Part shown: positions 36,120 to 43,307 of the stretch, in pieces | Layout: every line of letters begins with the position of its first letter | Position numbering within the stretch: the first letter of the stretch is position 1 | Origin: a virus | IMG/VR virus record: IMGVR_UViG_3300008114_000224 | Coordinates: 1 to 64,000 of that record | Length of the DNA stretch: 64,000 nucleotides | Reading direction: 5' to 3' (one strand) | Program-made: the position numbers and the translations under genes | The notes under the pieces: model-generated | Database searches by the model: none | What the model saw: the letters and a program-made list of their open reading frames with translations, nothing else | Told to the model about the DNA's origin: nothing

Positions 36120-37127
36120 GTGGTAAAAACTTTAATAGTTGACGGAGACAACTTATTCAAAATCGGGTTTCACGGGGTTAGAGATTTCTACCACGAAGGA
36201 AAACATATTGGGGGTATTTTCCACTTTGTTAATGTTCTTCGTAGATTCCTATCGGAATACAACTACGACAAGGTAATAGTTTTTTGGGACGGGAATAATA
36301 ACTCGTCCCAAAGAAAGTTACTGTTTTCTGAATATAAGGAAAACCGTCGTTTAACAATGAACGAAGAAAAGAAAGAATCTTATTATGGACAAAAAGAAAG
36401 ATTGAAACAATATCTTGAAGAAATGTTCATTAGACAAATTGGTATTGACAACCACGAGTGTGACGACTTAATTGCTTATTACACACAAATAAGTCAAGAA
36501 GAAAAAATAACAATTCTTTCTTCAGATAAGGACCTTACACAACTTATCACATCAAAAGTACACATGTACTCACCCATTGTAAAAGAATGGGTTACAGACA
36601 AACACAAGGTTAAATTAGGGACAATAGAAGTTCCGATTGCAAATGTCAAATTAGTTAAAATTTTATTAGGTGATAAATCCGATAATATAGAAGGAATTTA
36701 TAGTTTTGGTGAAAAGAAATTAGTTAAATATTTTCCTGAGGTTGTTGAACAAGAACTTAATATTGACTATATTTGTACAAGAGCACAAGAACTTTTAGAC
36801 ATAGATGATACAATCAAACCACTTAAGAACTTATTATCGGGTACCACAAAGTCAGGTACCTACGGAAAGGAATACTACGATATTCGTGAAAAAATCGTTA
36901 GTCTGTCAAACCCTTTAATGACCGAAGAAGCCAAAAAAGAAGTAGAACTTTATTATTCAGAAGATATGGACCCCGAAGGTAGAGGTTATAAAAATCTAAT
37001 GAAAATGATGATTGAAGATGGATTCTTCAAGTACTTGCCAAAACAAGACGACGCTTGGGTAGAATTCCTTCAACCAATTATGAAATTAACAAGAAAAGAA
37101 AAAAAACGATACAATAACAACAATTAA
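36120..37127 (+). CDS. rnh: 5'-3' exonuclease / flap endonuclease (T4 RNase H-like)
   Basis: A 335-residue protein starting at GTG, 11 bases after the uvsX stop. The frame is open further upstream inside uvsX, but the conserved PIN/FEN start VVKTLIVDGDNLF begins here. Acidic metal-binding motifs are present: LIVDGDN (about residue 8), VIVFWDGN (about 55), NHECDDLIAYY (about 115), ILSSDKDLTQL (about 137) and LLGDKSDNIEGI (about 180). It removes RNA primers and flaps from lagging-strand fragments. Its place between uvsX and gp41 suits a replication cassette. Confidence 0.85.
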   Translation: MVKTLIVDGDNLFKIGFHGVRDFYHEGKHIGGIFHFVNVLRRFLSEYNYDKVIVFWDGNNNSSQRKLLFSEYKENRRLTMNEEKKESYYGQKERLKQYLEEMFIRQIGIDNHECDDLIAYYTQISQEEKITILSSDKDLTQLITSKVHMYSPIVKEWVTDKHKVKLGTIEVPIANVKLVKILLGDKSDNIEGIYSFGEKKLVKYFPEVVEQELNIDYICTRAQELLDIDDTIKPLKNLLSGTTKSGTYGKEYYDIREKIVSLSNPLMTEEAKKEVELYYSEDMDPEGRGYKNLMKMMIEDGFFKYLPKQDDAWVEFLQPIMKLTRKEKKRYNNNN

Positions 37128-37129
37128 TT

Positions 37130-37467
37130 ATGAAAGAAACACAAGATTTAACGAAAATGGAGTTTGTAATTAAACTCAACGACAACATCGTTGTTCAAAG
37201 GTTTTTCAATGTTAAGGGTTACAATGAAACTGCTAAGTACAGTTTAGAACTTCATGATTACATGAAGGACATTGCCGACTACATGGAAAGATATTTGAAA
37301 GACAAAAGACAATTTGTCATAGGGGTTTTGATGCCAAAGTGTACCCACCGAAGGCTAGATATACCGTAGACATACGACCAGAGATAAAAAACATTCTTAA
37401 GTCGTTAACTGACATTTTTTCAGGTGAAAATTTTTCTACACAATATATGAATTATCAACTTGCTTAA
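37130..37467 (+). pseudogene. Disrupted phage gene of unknown function
   Basis: The first frame codes 79 residues (KMEFVIKLNDNIVVQRFFNV then VKGYNETAKYSLELHDYMKD) and ends at TAG in 37367-37369. Another frame (-1) continues with HRGFDAKVYPPKARYTVDIR and then IKNILKSLTDIFSGENFSTQ to TAA at 37465. The two parts look like the two ends of one T4-group hypothetical protein. I recall such proteins having more residues between them. The break falls around 37290-37330. A lost base in the GGGGTTTT run or an internal deletion would explain it. Function is unknown. Confidence 0.6.
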
Positions 37468-37470
37468 TAG

Positions 37471-37477
37471 TATTTAT
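37471..37477 (+). promoter_or_regulatory. TATTTAT element before gp41 helicase
   Basis: Lies 26 nt upstream of the helicase ATG, just after the stop of the disrupted gene. Confidence 0.45.
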
Positions 37478-37503
37478 CAACACAAGTCAAAACAAAAACA
37501 AGT

Positions 37504-38877
37504 ATGTCAAGCGAGAAAAATTTCGGGTATTTAGGTAACACATTTCAAATTCAACTTATTAATCAACTTATTCTTAACAAAGATTTCGCACGTGCGATTG
37601 TTGATGTGTTGGATTCAAAATACTTTGATAATCAATATTTTAAAATCATTACACAAATGATTAAAGAGTATTACATCAAATATGAGAGTGTTCCTACGTT
37701 TGAAACTTTGGACCAATTGACTCGTTCTGAAATTAGTTCTGATAGTGCAAGAAAAATAGTTCTTGACACACTAATTCAAATTCGTGATGTAAGTTTTGAA
37801 GGACACCAATTTGTAATTGAAAAAGCACTTAAATTCTGTAAACAACAAGAGCTTCAAAAGGTTATGACTAAAGCTCAAAAAATTATAGATAAAGGTGATT
37901 TTGAAAGTTATGACCAATTAGAAGAGATGGTAAACAAAGCTCTTCAGGTTGGTGAAATCGAAGAAGGTGAACATGATGTTTTCACAAATTTGGACCAAGT
38001 GTTAGATGAAGATTACAGACACCCAATCCCAATGGGAATCGCAGGTATTGACAATCTATTAAAAGGTGGATTAGCAAAAGGTGAATTGGGTGTAATCTTA
38101 GCACCAACAGGTGTTGGTAAAACAACAGTACTAACAAAAATTTGTAACCACGCATTTAATTTAGGTTACAACGTTCTTCAAATATTCTTTGAAGACAACC
38201 CAAAAATTATCCAAAGAAAACACTTTACACTTTGGACAGGAATTGCTCCTGATGAACTTTCATTCCACAAAGATGTTGTTATGGAAAAAGTTAGAGACAT
38301 TAAAGAAAATACAACAAACAAGTTGATTTTGAAAAAATATGCATCTGACACTCTAACAATGAATCAAATTAAAAATCAAATTAGAAAGATGATTGCTGAA
38401 GGAACAAAAATCGATATGATTAGTTTAGATTATATTGACTGTGTTGTTCCTGACAAAAACTTAGGGGATGAATGGAAAAGTGAAGGTTCCGTGATGAGAG
38501 GATTTGAAGCAATGTGTCACGAATTGGATGTAGCAGGATGGACTGCGACTCAAGGAAATAGAAGTTCAATATCATCAGATGTTGTAACTACTGACCAAAT
38601 GGGGGGTTCAATTAAAAAGGCACAAGTAGGACACGTTATCATAACAGTTGCAAAGAGTTTACAACAAAAAGAAATGAAACTCGCAACAATAGCTATTACC
38701 AAATCAAGAATTGGACGAGATGGTGTCGTGTTTGAAAATTGTAAATTTGACAATGAACTCATGGAAATTGATACAGAAAGTTCAGTAACTTTCTTGGGTC
38801 TTGAAGAACAAAAAGAAGAACGAAATAGGAACAGAGTCAATGAATTATTGGCAAAAAGAAAACAACAAATTAATTAA
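37504..38877 (+). CDS. 41: Replicative DNA helicase, DnaB/gp41-like
   Basis: A 457-residue protein, close to T4 gp41 (475). The N-terminal helical domain (1-165) carries primase/subunit contacts. The RecA-like core starts with LLKGGLAKGELGVILAPTG and VGKTT (Walker A, about 200-210). Walker B is DMISLDYIDCV (about 318). TATQGNRSS and KKAQVGHVIITVAKS follow (DnaB motifs 3 and 4). It forms a hexameric ring that moves 5'-3' on the lagging strand. The primase (gp61) and loader (gp59) are not visible here. It is separated from the reductase gene by 24 nt containing a Shine-Dalgarno-like sequence. Confidence 0.92.
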   Translation: MSSEKNFGYLGNTFQIQLINQLILNKDFARAIVDVLDSKYFDNQYFKIITQMIKEYYIKYESVPTFETLDQLTRSEISSDSARKIVLDTLIQIRDVSFEGHQFVIEKALKFCKQQELQKVMTKAQKIIDKGDFESYDQLEEMVNKALQVGEIEEGEHDVFTNLDQVLDEDYRHPIPMGIAGIDNLLKGGLAKGELGVILAPTGVGKTTVLTKICNHAFNLGYNVLQIFFEDNPKIIQRKHFTLWTGIAPDELSFHKDVVMEKVRDIKENTTNKLILKKYASDTLTMNQIKNQIRKMIAEGTKIDMISLDYIDCVVPDKNLGDEWKSEGSVMRGFEAMCHELDVAGWTATQGNRSSISSDVVTTDQMGGSIKKAQVGHVIITVAKSLQQKEMKLATIAITKSRIGRDGVVFENCKFDNELMEIDTESSVTFLGLEEQKEERNRNRVNELLAKRKQQIN

Positions 38878-38883
38878 AAATTT

Positions 38884-38890
38884 AAAGGAG
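38884..38890 (+). promoter_or_regulatory. Shine-Dalgarno-like sequence before ribonucleotide reductase
   Basis: AAAGGAG lies 11 nt before the ATG. It is one of the few clear ribosome sites in the window, where most leaders are A-rich without such a motif. Confidence 0.5.
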
Positions 38891-38901
38891 AAAAATAAAA
38901 A

Positions 38902-40761
38902 ATGGACGCATCACAAAAGATATTGTCAGACCTCACGGTGTATATGAAATACGCTAAATTCCTTCCTGATGTAAACAGGAGAGAAACGTGGGAAGAGTTA
39001 GTAACAAGAAACATGAACATGCACATCAAAAAGTTCCCACAATTAGCAGGTGAGATTGTGGAAGTTTACAAGTATGTTTATGATAAAAAAGTTTTACCAT
39101 CAATGCGCTCAATGCAGTTTGGTGGTAAACCAATTGAAATTTCACCAAACAGAATCTACAACTGTGCTTATTTACCAATCGACCACTTGGACGCATTTGC
39201 TGAAAGTATGTTCCTATTGTTAGGTGGAACAGGTGTTGGTTATTCAGTACAGAAACATCACGTAGAAAAACTACCTGAAATTAGAAAACCAAACCCGAAT
39301 AGAACAAGAAGATTCTTGGTTGGTGATTCTATTGAAGGATGGGCAGATGCAATCAAAGTATTAATGAAGTCTTACTTTGGTGAACATTTGTCAACACCTG
39401 AATTTGATTTTTCAGATATTAGACCAAAAGGGGCTCAACTTGTAACATCAGGTGGTAAAGCACCTGGTCCTCAACCTTTGAAAGATTGTCTTCACAAATT
39501 GAAAGGTATGTTGGACGCTAAAGAAGATGGTGAAAAGATGACACCAATTGAAGTTCACGACATGGTATGTCACATTGCAGACGCAGTTCTTGCAGGTGGT
39601 ATTCGTAGAGCGGCATTGATTTCATTGTTCTCAGCTGATGACCATGAAATGATTTCATGTAAGTCAGGTTCTTGGTGGGAAACCAACCCACAAAGAGGTA
39701 GAGCTAACAATTCTGCGACTTTGGTTAGACACAAAATCACAAAAGAATTTTTCTTAGATTTGTGGAAACGTGTTGAAGCATCAGGAGCAGGTGAACCTGG
39801 TATCTACTTTACAAACGACAAAGATTGGGGAACCAATCCATGTTGTGAAATCGCTTTGAGACCAAATCAATTCTGTAACTTGTGTGAGGTAAATGTTTCT
39901 GACATTGAATCACAAGAAGATTTAAACAACCGTGTTAAAGCAGCTGCGTTCATTGGAACACTTCAAGCTGGATACACTGATTTCCATTACTTAAGAGACA
40001 TATGGAAACGTACAACTGAAAAAGATGCATTGATTGGTGTATCAATGACGGGTATCGGTTCAGGTGTTGTATTGGGTTACAACATGAAAGAAGCTGCTAA
40101 ATTGGTTAAAGAAGAAAACGTAAGAGTTGCAGGATTAATTGGTATAAATAAGTCGGCCCGTACAACTACTGTGAAACCCGCTGGTACAACATCCCTGACA
40201 TTGGGAACATCTTCAGGTATCCATGCATGGCACAACGATTATTACATCCGTAGAGTCCGTGTAGGTAAGAATGAAGCAATCTACCAATACTTGGCAATGT
40301 ATCACCCTGAGTTGGTTGAAGATGAATTCTTCCGTCCGCATGATACAGCGGTTATTTCAGTTCCACAAAAAGCACCTGAGGGGGCTATTTTGAGAACCGA
40401 ATCACCCTTCCAATTGTTAGACCGTGTTAAAAAAATCACACAAGAGTGGGTTAGACCAGGTCACAGAACAGGTTCAAATAGTCACAACGTATCGGCAACA
40501 ATCAGTTTGAAACCTGAAGACTGGGAATTGGCAGGTGAGTGGATGTGGGAAAACCGAGACTTTTACAATGGTCTATCAGTATTACCTTATGATGGTGGAA
40601 GTTACATTCAAGCACCGTTTGAAGATTGTACTGAAGAAGAATACGAAAGATTATTCTCTAAATTACAGTCAATTGACTTATCCAAAGTTGTTGAATTACA
40701 AGACAACACAGATTTGAGTGGTGAGTTGGCATGTGCTGGTGGAGCGTGTGAAATTAAGTAA
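38902..40761 (+). CDS. Class II (adenosylcobalamin-dependent) ribonucleotide reductase
   Basis: A 619-residue monomeric-type enzyme related to the Lactobacillus RTPR/NrdJ group. Features seen: PSMRSMQFGG, the cysteine in YNCAYLP (about residue 88), the active-site loop NPCCEIAL with catalytic Cys and Glu (about 314-317), TTTVKPAGTTSLTLGTSSGI for phosphate binding, and a C-terminal CAGGACEIK with the two shuttle cysteines. It makes deoxynucleotides without oxygen or a separate radical subunit but needs host B12. T4 itself uses class I and III enzymes. Full catalytic set is present; it is somewhat shorter than the bacterial monomer (739). Transcription probably ends in the hairpin just downstream. 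Confidence 0.9.
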   Translation: MDASQKILSDLTVYMKYAKFLPDVNRRETWEELVTRNMNMHIKKFPQLAGEIVEVYKYVYDKKVLPSMRSMQFGGKPIEISPNRIYNCAYLPIDHLDAFAESMFLLLGGTGVGYSVQKHHVEKLPEIRKPNPNRTRRFLVGDSIEGWADAIKVLMKSYFGEHLSTPEFDFSDIRPKGAQLVTSGGKAPGPQPLKDCLHKLKGMLDAKEDGEKMTPIEVHDMVCHIADAVLAGGIRRAALISLFSADDHEMISCKSGSWWETNPQRGRANNSATLVRHKITKEFFLDLWKRVEASGAGEPGIYFTNDKDWGTNPCCEIALRPNQFCNLCEVNVSDIESQEDLNNRVKAAAFIGTLQAGYTDFHYLRDIWKRTTEKDALIGVSMTGIGSGVVLGYNMKEAAKLVKEENVRVAGLIGINKSARTTTVKPAGTTSLTLGTSSGIHAWHNDYYIRRVRVGKNEAIYQYLAMYHPELVEDEFFRPHDTAVISVPQKAPEGAILRTESPFQLLDRVKKITQEWVRPGHRTGSNSHNVSATISLKPEDWELAGEWMWENRDFYNGLSVLPYDGGSYIQAPFEDCTEEEYERLFSKLQSIDLSKVVELQDNTDLSGELACAGGACEIK

Positions 40762-40963
40762 TCAAAATAAAACAATTAATAATTCGGAAGGGGGAAGTCA
40801 AAAACTTCTCCCTTCTGATTTTTATATTGAAAACGGAATTTATGTTTTCACAAAAGAGTTTCATTTAAAGAGAGGTAGTTGTTGTGGTAATGGTTGTAGA
40901 CATTGTCCTTTTTTTCCTGCTCACAAAAAAGGGAATACAACTATATTTATAAACAATGGCTAA
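40748..40963 (+). CDS. DUF5522-like cysteine-rich small protein
   Basis: A 71-residue protein if started at GTG 40748, overlapping the reductase end by 14 bp. The segment SDFYIENGIYVFTKEFHLKR followed by GSCCGNGCRHCPF matches the small CCxxGCRHCP family (DUF5522), common in Bacteroidota and some other bacteria. The four to five cysteines plus histidine suggest metal binding; function is unknown in the family. There is no ATG in frame before the motif, so the start is uncertain. The reductase terminator hairpin lies inside its 5' coding part. Its end overlaps the gp25 start by 8 bp. Probably acquired from a host. Confidence 0.75.
   Translation: MKLSNQNKTINNSEGGSQKLLPSDFYIENGIYVFTKEFHLKRGSCCGNGCRHCPFFPAHKKGNTTIFINNG
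40787..40823 (+). terminator. Strong factor-independent terminator after ribonucleotide reductase
   Basis: A 12-bp stem (GAAGGGGGAAGT with ACTTCTCCCTTC, one G-T wobble) with a 5-nt loop CAAAA, followed by TGATTTTTAT. It is unusually GC-rich for this genome. It overlaps the reading frame of the DUF5522-like gene. Confidence 0.85.
40944..40950 (+). promoter_or_regulatory. TATTTAT element before gp25
   Basis: Lies 5 nt before the gp25 ATG, inside the end of the DUF5522-like gene. It marks the switch from the nucleotide-metabolism genes back to late baseplate genes. Confidence 0.5.
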
Positions 40964-41414
40964 TGGTGTAACTTATGGTATTAATTTTCCTTTTAATGAT
41001 TCATTAAAGGGGGATTATCTTTCTTTGTCTCAAAATCCTGACCAAGAAATAAGAAGTAATTTAATTCATTTAATTTTAACTAGAAAAGGTAGTAGATATT
41101 ATTTACCTGATTTTGGTACTAAAATTTATGAATTTATTTTTGAACCATTAGATGGTGTAACATTTGAATCAATTAAAGATGATATTAGAGATAATGTAAG
41201 TAAGTACATTCCTAATTTAATTATTAATGATATTATAATTTTACCATTTGATGAATATGAGTCAGTTGGTACTTTAAACTCTGAGAACTTAGGAAATGGT
41301 GTTTATAGGGTTGGTGGTAGAAATACTTCAGAATACACAGCTAAGATGAGAATTGATTACACAATCAGTGATAACGCTTTCCAATCAAAAGATTTCATAA
41401 TTATAAATATTTAA
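40956..41414 (+). CDS. 25: Baseplate wedge protein gp25-like
   Basis: A 152-residue protein, near T4 gp25 (132). The stretch IRSNLIHLILTRKGSRYYLP, then DFGTKIYEFIFEPLD, is the GPW/gp25 (lysozyme-like fold, non-enzymatic) signature including the FEP end of the core helix. gp25 starts sheath polymerisation at the baseplate and joins with gp6 and gp53. It is followed after 5 bases by gp6, as in many contractile systems. Confidence 0.92.
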   Translation: MANGVTYGINFPFNDSLKGDYLSLSQNPDQEIRSNLIHLILTRKGSRYYLPDFGTKIYEFIFEPLDGVTFESIKDDIRDNVSKYIPNLIINDIIILPFDEYESVGTLNSENLGNGVYRVGGRNTSEYTAKMRIDYTISDNAFQSKDFIIINI

Positions 41415-41419
41415 CATAA

Positions 41420-43237
41420 ATGGCTGAAAAAAGAATATCCTATACCGTCCGAGATTTTGCCGCTATAAGACAAGAACTTATTGATTATACTAGACAGTAT
41501 TATCCCGACCTAATTGACAACTTCAATGACGCATCAATTTTTTCTGTTTTAATGGATTTAAACGCTGCCGTAACAGACAACTTACATTATCATATTGATA
41601 GAAGCATACAGGAAACTGTCCTTGAATTTGCACAACAAAGAAGTTCAATATATAACATAGCAAGAACTTACGGTTTGAAAATACCGGGAAACAGACCATC
41701 AATCGCGGTTTGTGATATAACAATTAATGTACCCGCTTTAGGTGACAGACCTAACCCTGATTACATGGGTGTTTTAAAAGCTGGGTCACAATTTGTTGGT
41801 GCGGGACAAACATTTGAAAATCCAAATGACATTAATTTTGCGTCAGCATTTAGTTCCTCAGGAGAAAAAAATCAAAAAGTAATACCAATTTTGGATGCGT
41901 CAAACAACATACAAAGTTATAATATTATAAAAAGAGAGGTTGTGGTAAACGGTATCACAAAGGTATTTAAAAAAGTTATAACACAAGCAGATGCGACACC
42001 ATTTTTAAGTTTATTTTTACCTGAAAGAAACGTGGTTAATGTATTGTCAATAATACAAAAAGACGGAATTGAATATAATAATATACCATCGTATCAAGAA
42101 TTCTTAAGTTCAGTTGGTAAATGGTATGAAGTACAAGCATTAGCCGAAGATACAATTTTTGTTCCTGACCCATCGAAACCAAGTGATACCTCTAATATAA
42201 AAGTTGGAAAATACATCAAAAGTGGTAATAGATTTATAACTGAGTTTACGCCTGAAAACTTTATGAAGTTGACTTTCGGTGGTGGTAATACAACAGCTGA
42301 TGACCAATTAGCTAGCTTTGCACGAACAGGTGTGACTTTGAGAGTAAACGATTATCAAAACAATTTGAGTTTAGGATTCATTCCAACACCGAATACAACT
42401 TTGTTTATACAATATAGAGTTGGTGGTGGTCTTGAAAGTAATGTTGGTGTTAATATTATTAATACTGTTGGTAATGTAAATTTTGATGTAAATGGACCAT
42501 CGATTGAAATTGCAAACGCTGTTAGAAATTCAATCCAATGTACAAACGTTACTGCGGCTATTGGTGGGGCAAATCCACCATCTGTAGAGGAAGTTAGAAA
42601 TTATGTTACATTTAACTTTGCATCACAAAACAGAGCGGTCACTCTTGGTGACTACTACTCGTTAATACAAAAGATGCCGGGTCAATTTGGTGTTCCAGCT
42701 AAGGTTGGTATTTTGGAAAATAACAACAAGATTAATGTAATTGTGTTAAGCCAAGATGATAATGGTAAAATGACTCAAAATGTTCCAAAAGTTTTGAAAG
42801 ATAACATAGCATCTTTCTTGTCTAACTATAGAATGTTAAATGATTATGTAAGTGTTGATACTGGCAAAGTTATTGATTTAGCATTTGAAATTTATATTAC
42901 AATTGCAAAAAACACAAATCAAAATTCAATCATATCAGATGTTGTAACAAAAGTTAGTGATTATATGTTACCACAAAACAGAGAATTTGGTGAAGATGTT
43001 TTAATTTCTGAAATTAAAAGTTTGGTCCAAGATACTGAAGGTGTTATTAACATATCAGATGTTAAGGTCTTCAACAGAGTCGGAGGAAAATATTCAACAT
43101 CTCAGACCGCACAAAAATATCAAGATTCCACAACAAAACAAATTAGATTGATTGATGATGTTATAAATGCACAACCAACAGAATTCTATCAAATTAGATA
43201 CGATAATTTAGATATTGGTATTCGTGTTAAGCAGTAA
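41420..43237 (+). CDS. 6: Baseplate wedge protein gp6-like (baseplate J family)
   Basis: A 605-residue protein, near T4 gp6 (660). The N-terminus YTVRDFAAIRQELIDYTRQY followed by FNDASIFSVLMDLNAAVTDN and the DRSIQETVLEFAQQRSSIY helix is the gp6 pattern. The centre has VEEVRNYVTFNFASQNRAVT, then LGDYYSLIQKMPG, a baseplate J-type domain. The C-terminal dimer domain is YMLPQNREFGEDVLISEI with an INISDVKVF strand. gp6 makes the ring holding the wedges together around the hub. Confidence 0.92.
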   Translation: MAEKRISYTVRDFAAIRQELIDYTRQYYPDLIDNFNDASIFSVLMDLNAAVTDNLHYHIDRSIQETVLEFAQQRSSIYNIARTYGLKIPGNRPSIAVCDITINVPALGDRPNPDYMGVLKAGSQFVGAGQTFENPNDINFASAFSSSGEKNQKVIPILDASNNIQSYNIIKREVVVNGITKVFKKVITQADATPFLSLFLPERNVVNVLSIIQKDGIEYNNIPSYQEFLSSVGKWYEVQALAEDTIFVPDPSKPSDTSNIKVGKYIKSGNRFITEFTPENFMKLTFGGGNTTADDQLASFARTGVTLRVNDYQNNLSLGFIPTPNTTLFIQYRVGGGLESNVGVNIINTVGNVNFDVNGPSIEIANAVRNSIQCTNVTAAIGGANPPSVEEVRNYVTFNFASQNRAVTLGDYYSLIQKMPGQFGVPAKVGILENNNKINVIVLSQDDNGKMTQNVPKVLKDNIASFLSNYRMLNDYVSVDTGKVIDLAFEIYITIAKNTNQNSIISDVVTKVSDYMLPQNREFGEDVLISEIKSLVQDTEGVINISDVKVFNRVGGKYSTSQTAQKYQDSTTKQIRLIDDVINAQPTEFYQIRYDNLDIGIRVKQ

Positions 43238-43256
43238 TCTTCACAAGAAAATTACT
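43233..43256 (+). terminator. Weak hairpin after gp6, possible terminator
   Basis: AGTAAT pairs with ATTACT and, past one mismatch, TTC with GAA around an ACAA loop. A T-run (TATTTTTG) comes 6 nt later rather than directly. The 5' arm begins inside the gp6 stop region. Confidence 0.4.
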
Positions 43257-43286
43257 TCGACTATTTTTGTAAAATAATACTTTAAC

Positions 43287-43293
43287 TATTTAT
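43287..43293 (+). promoter_or_regulatory. TATTTAT element before the 1744-residue gene
   Basis: Lies 14 nt before the ATG. It is the only such element for the run of overlapping genes up to 60.1 kb, which may be one long transcript. Confidence 0.5.
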
Positions 43294-43307
43294 GAGAAAG
43301 AACAATT

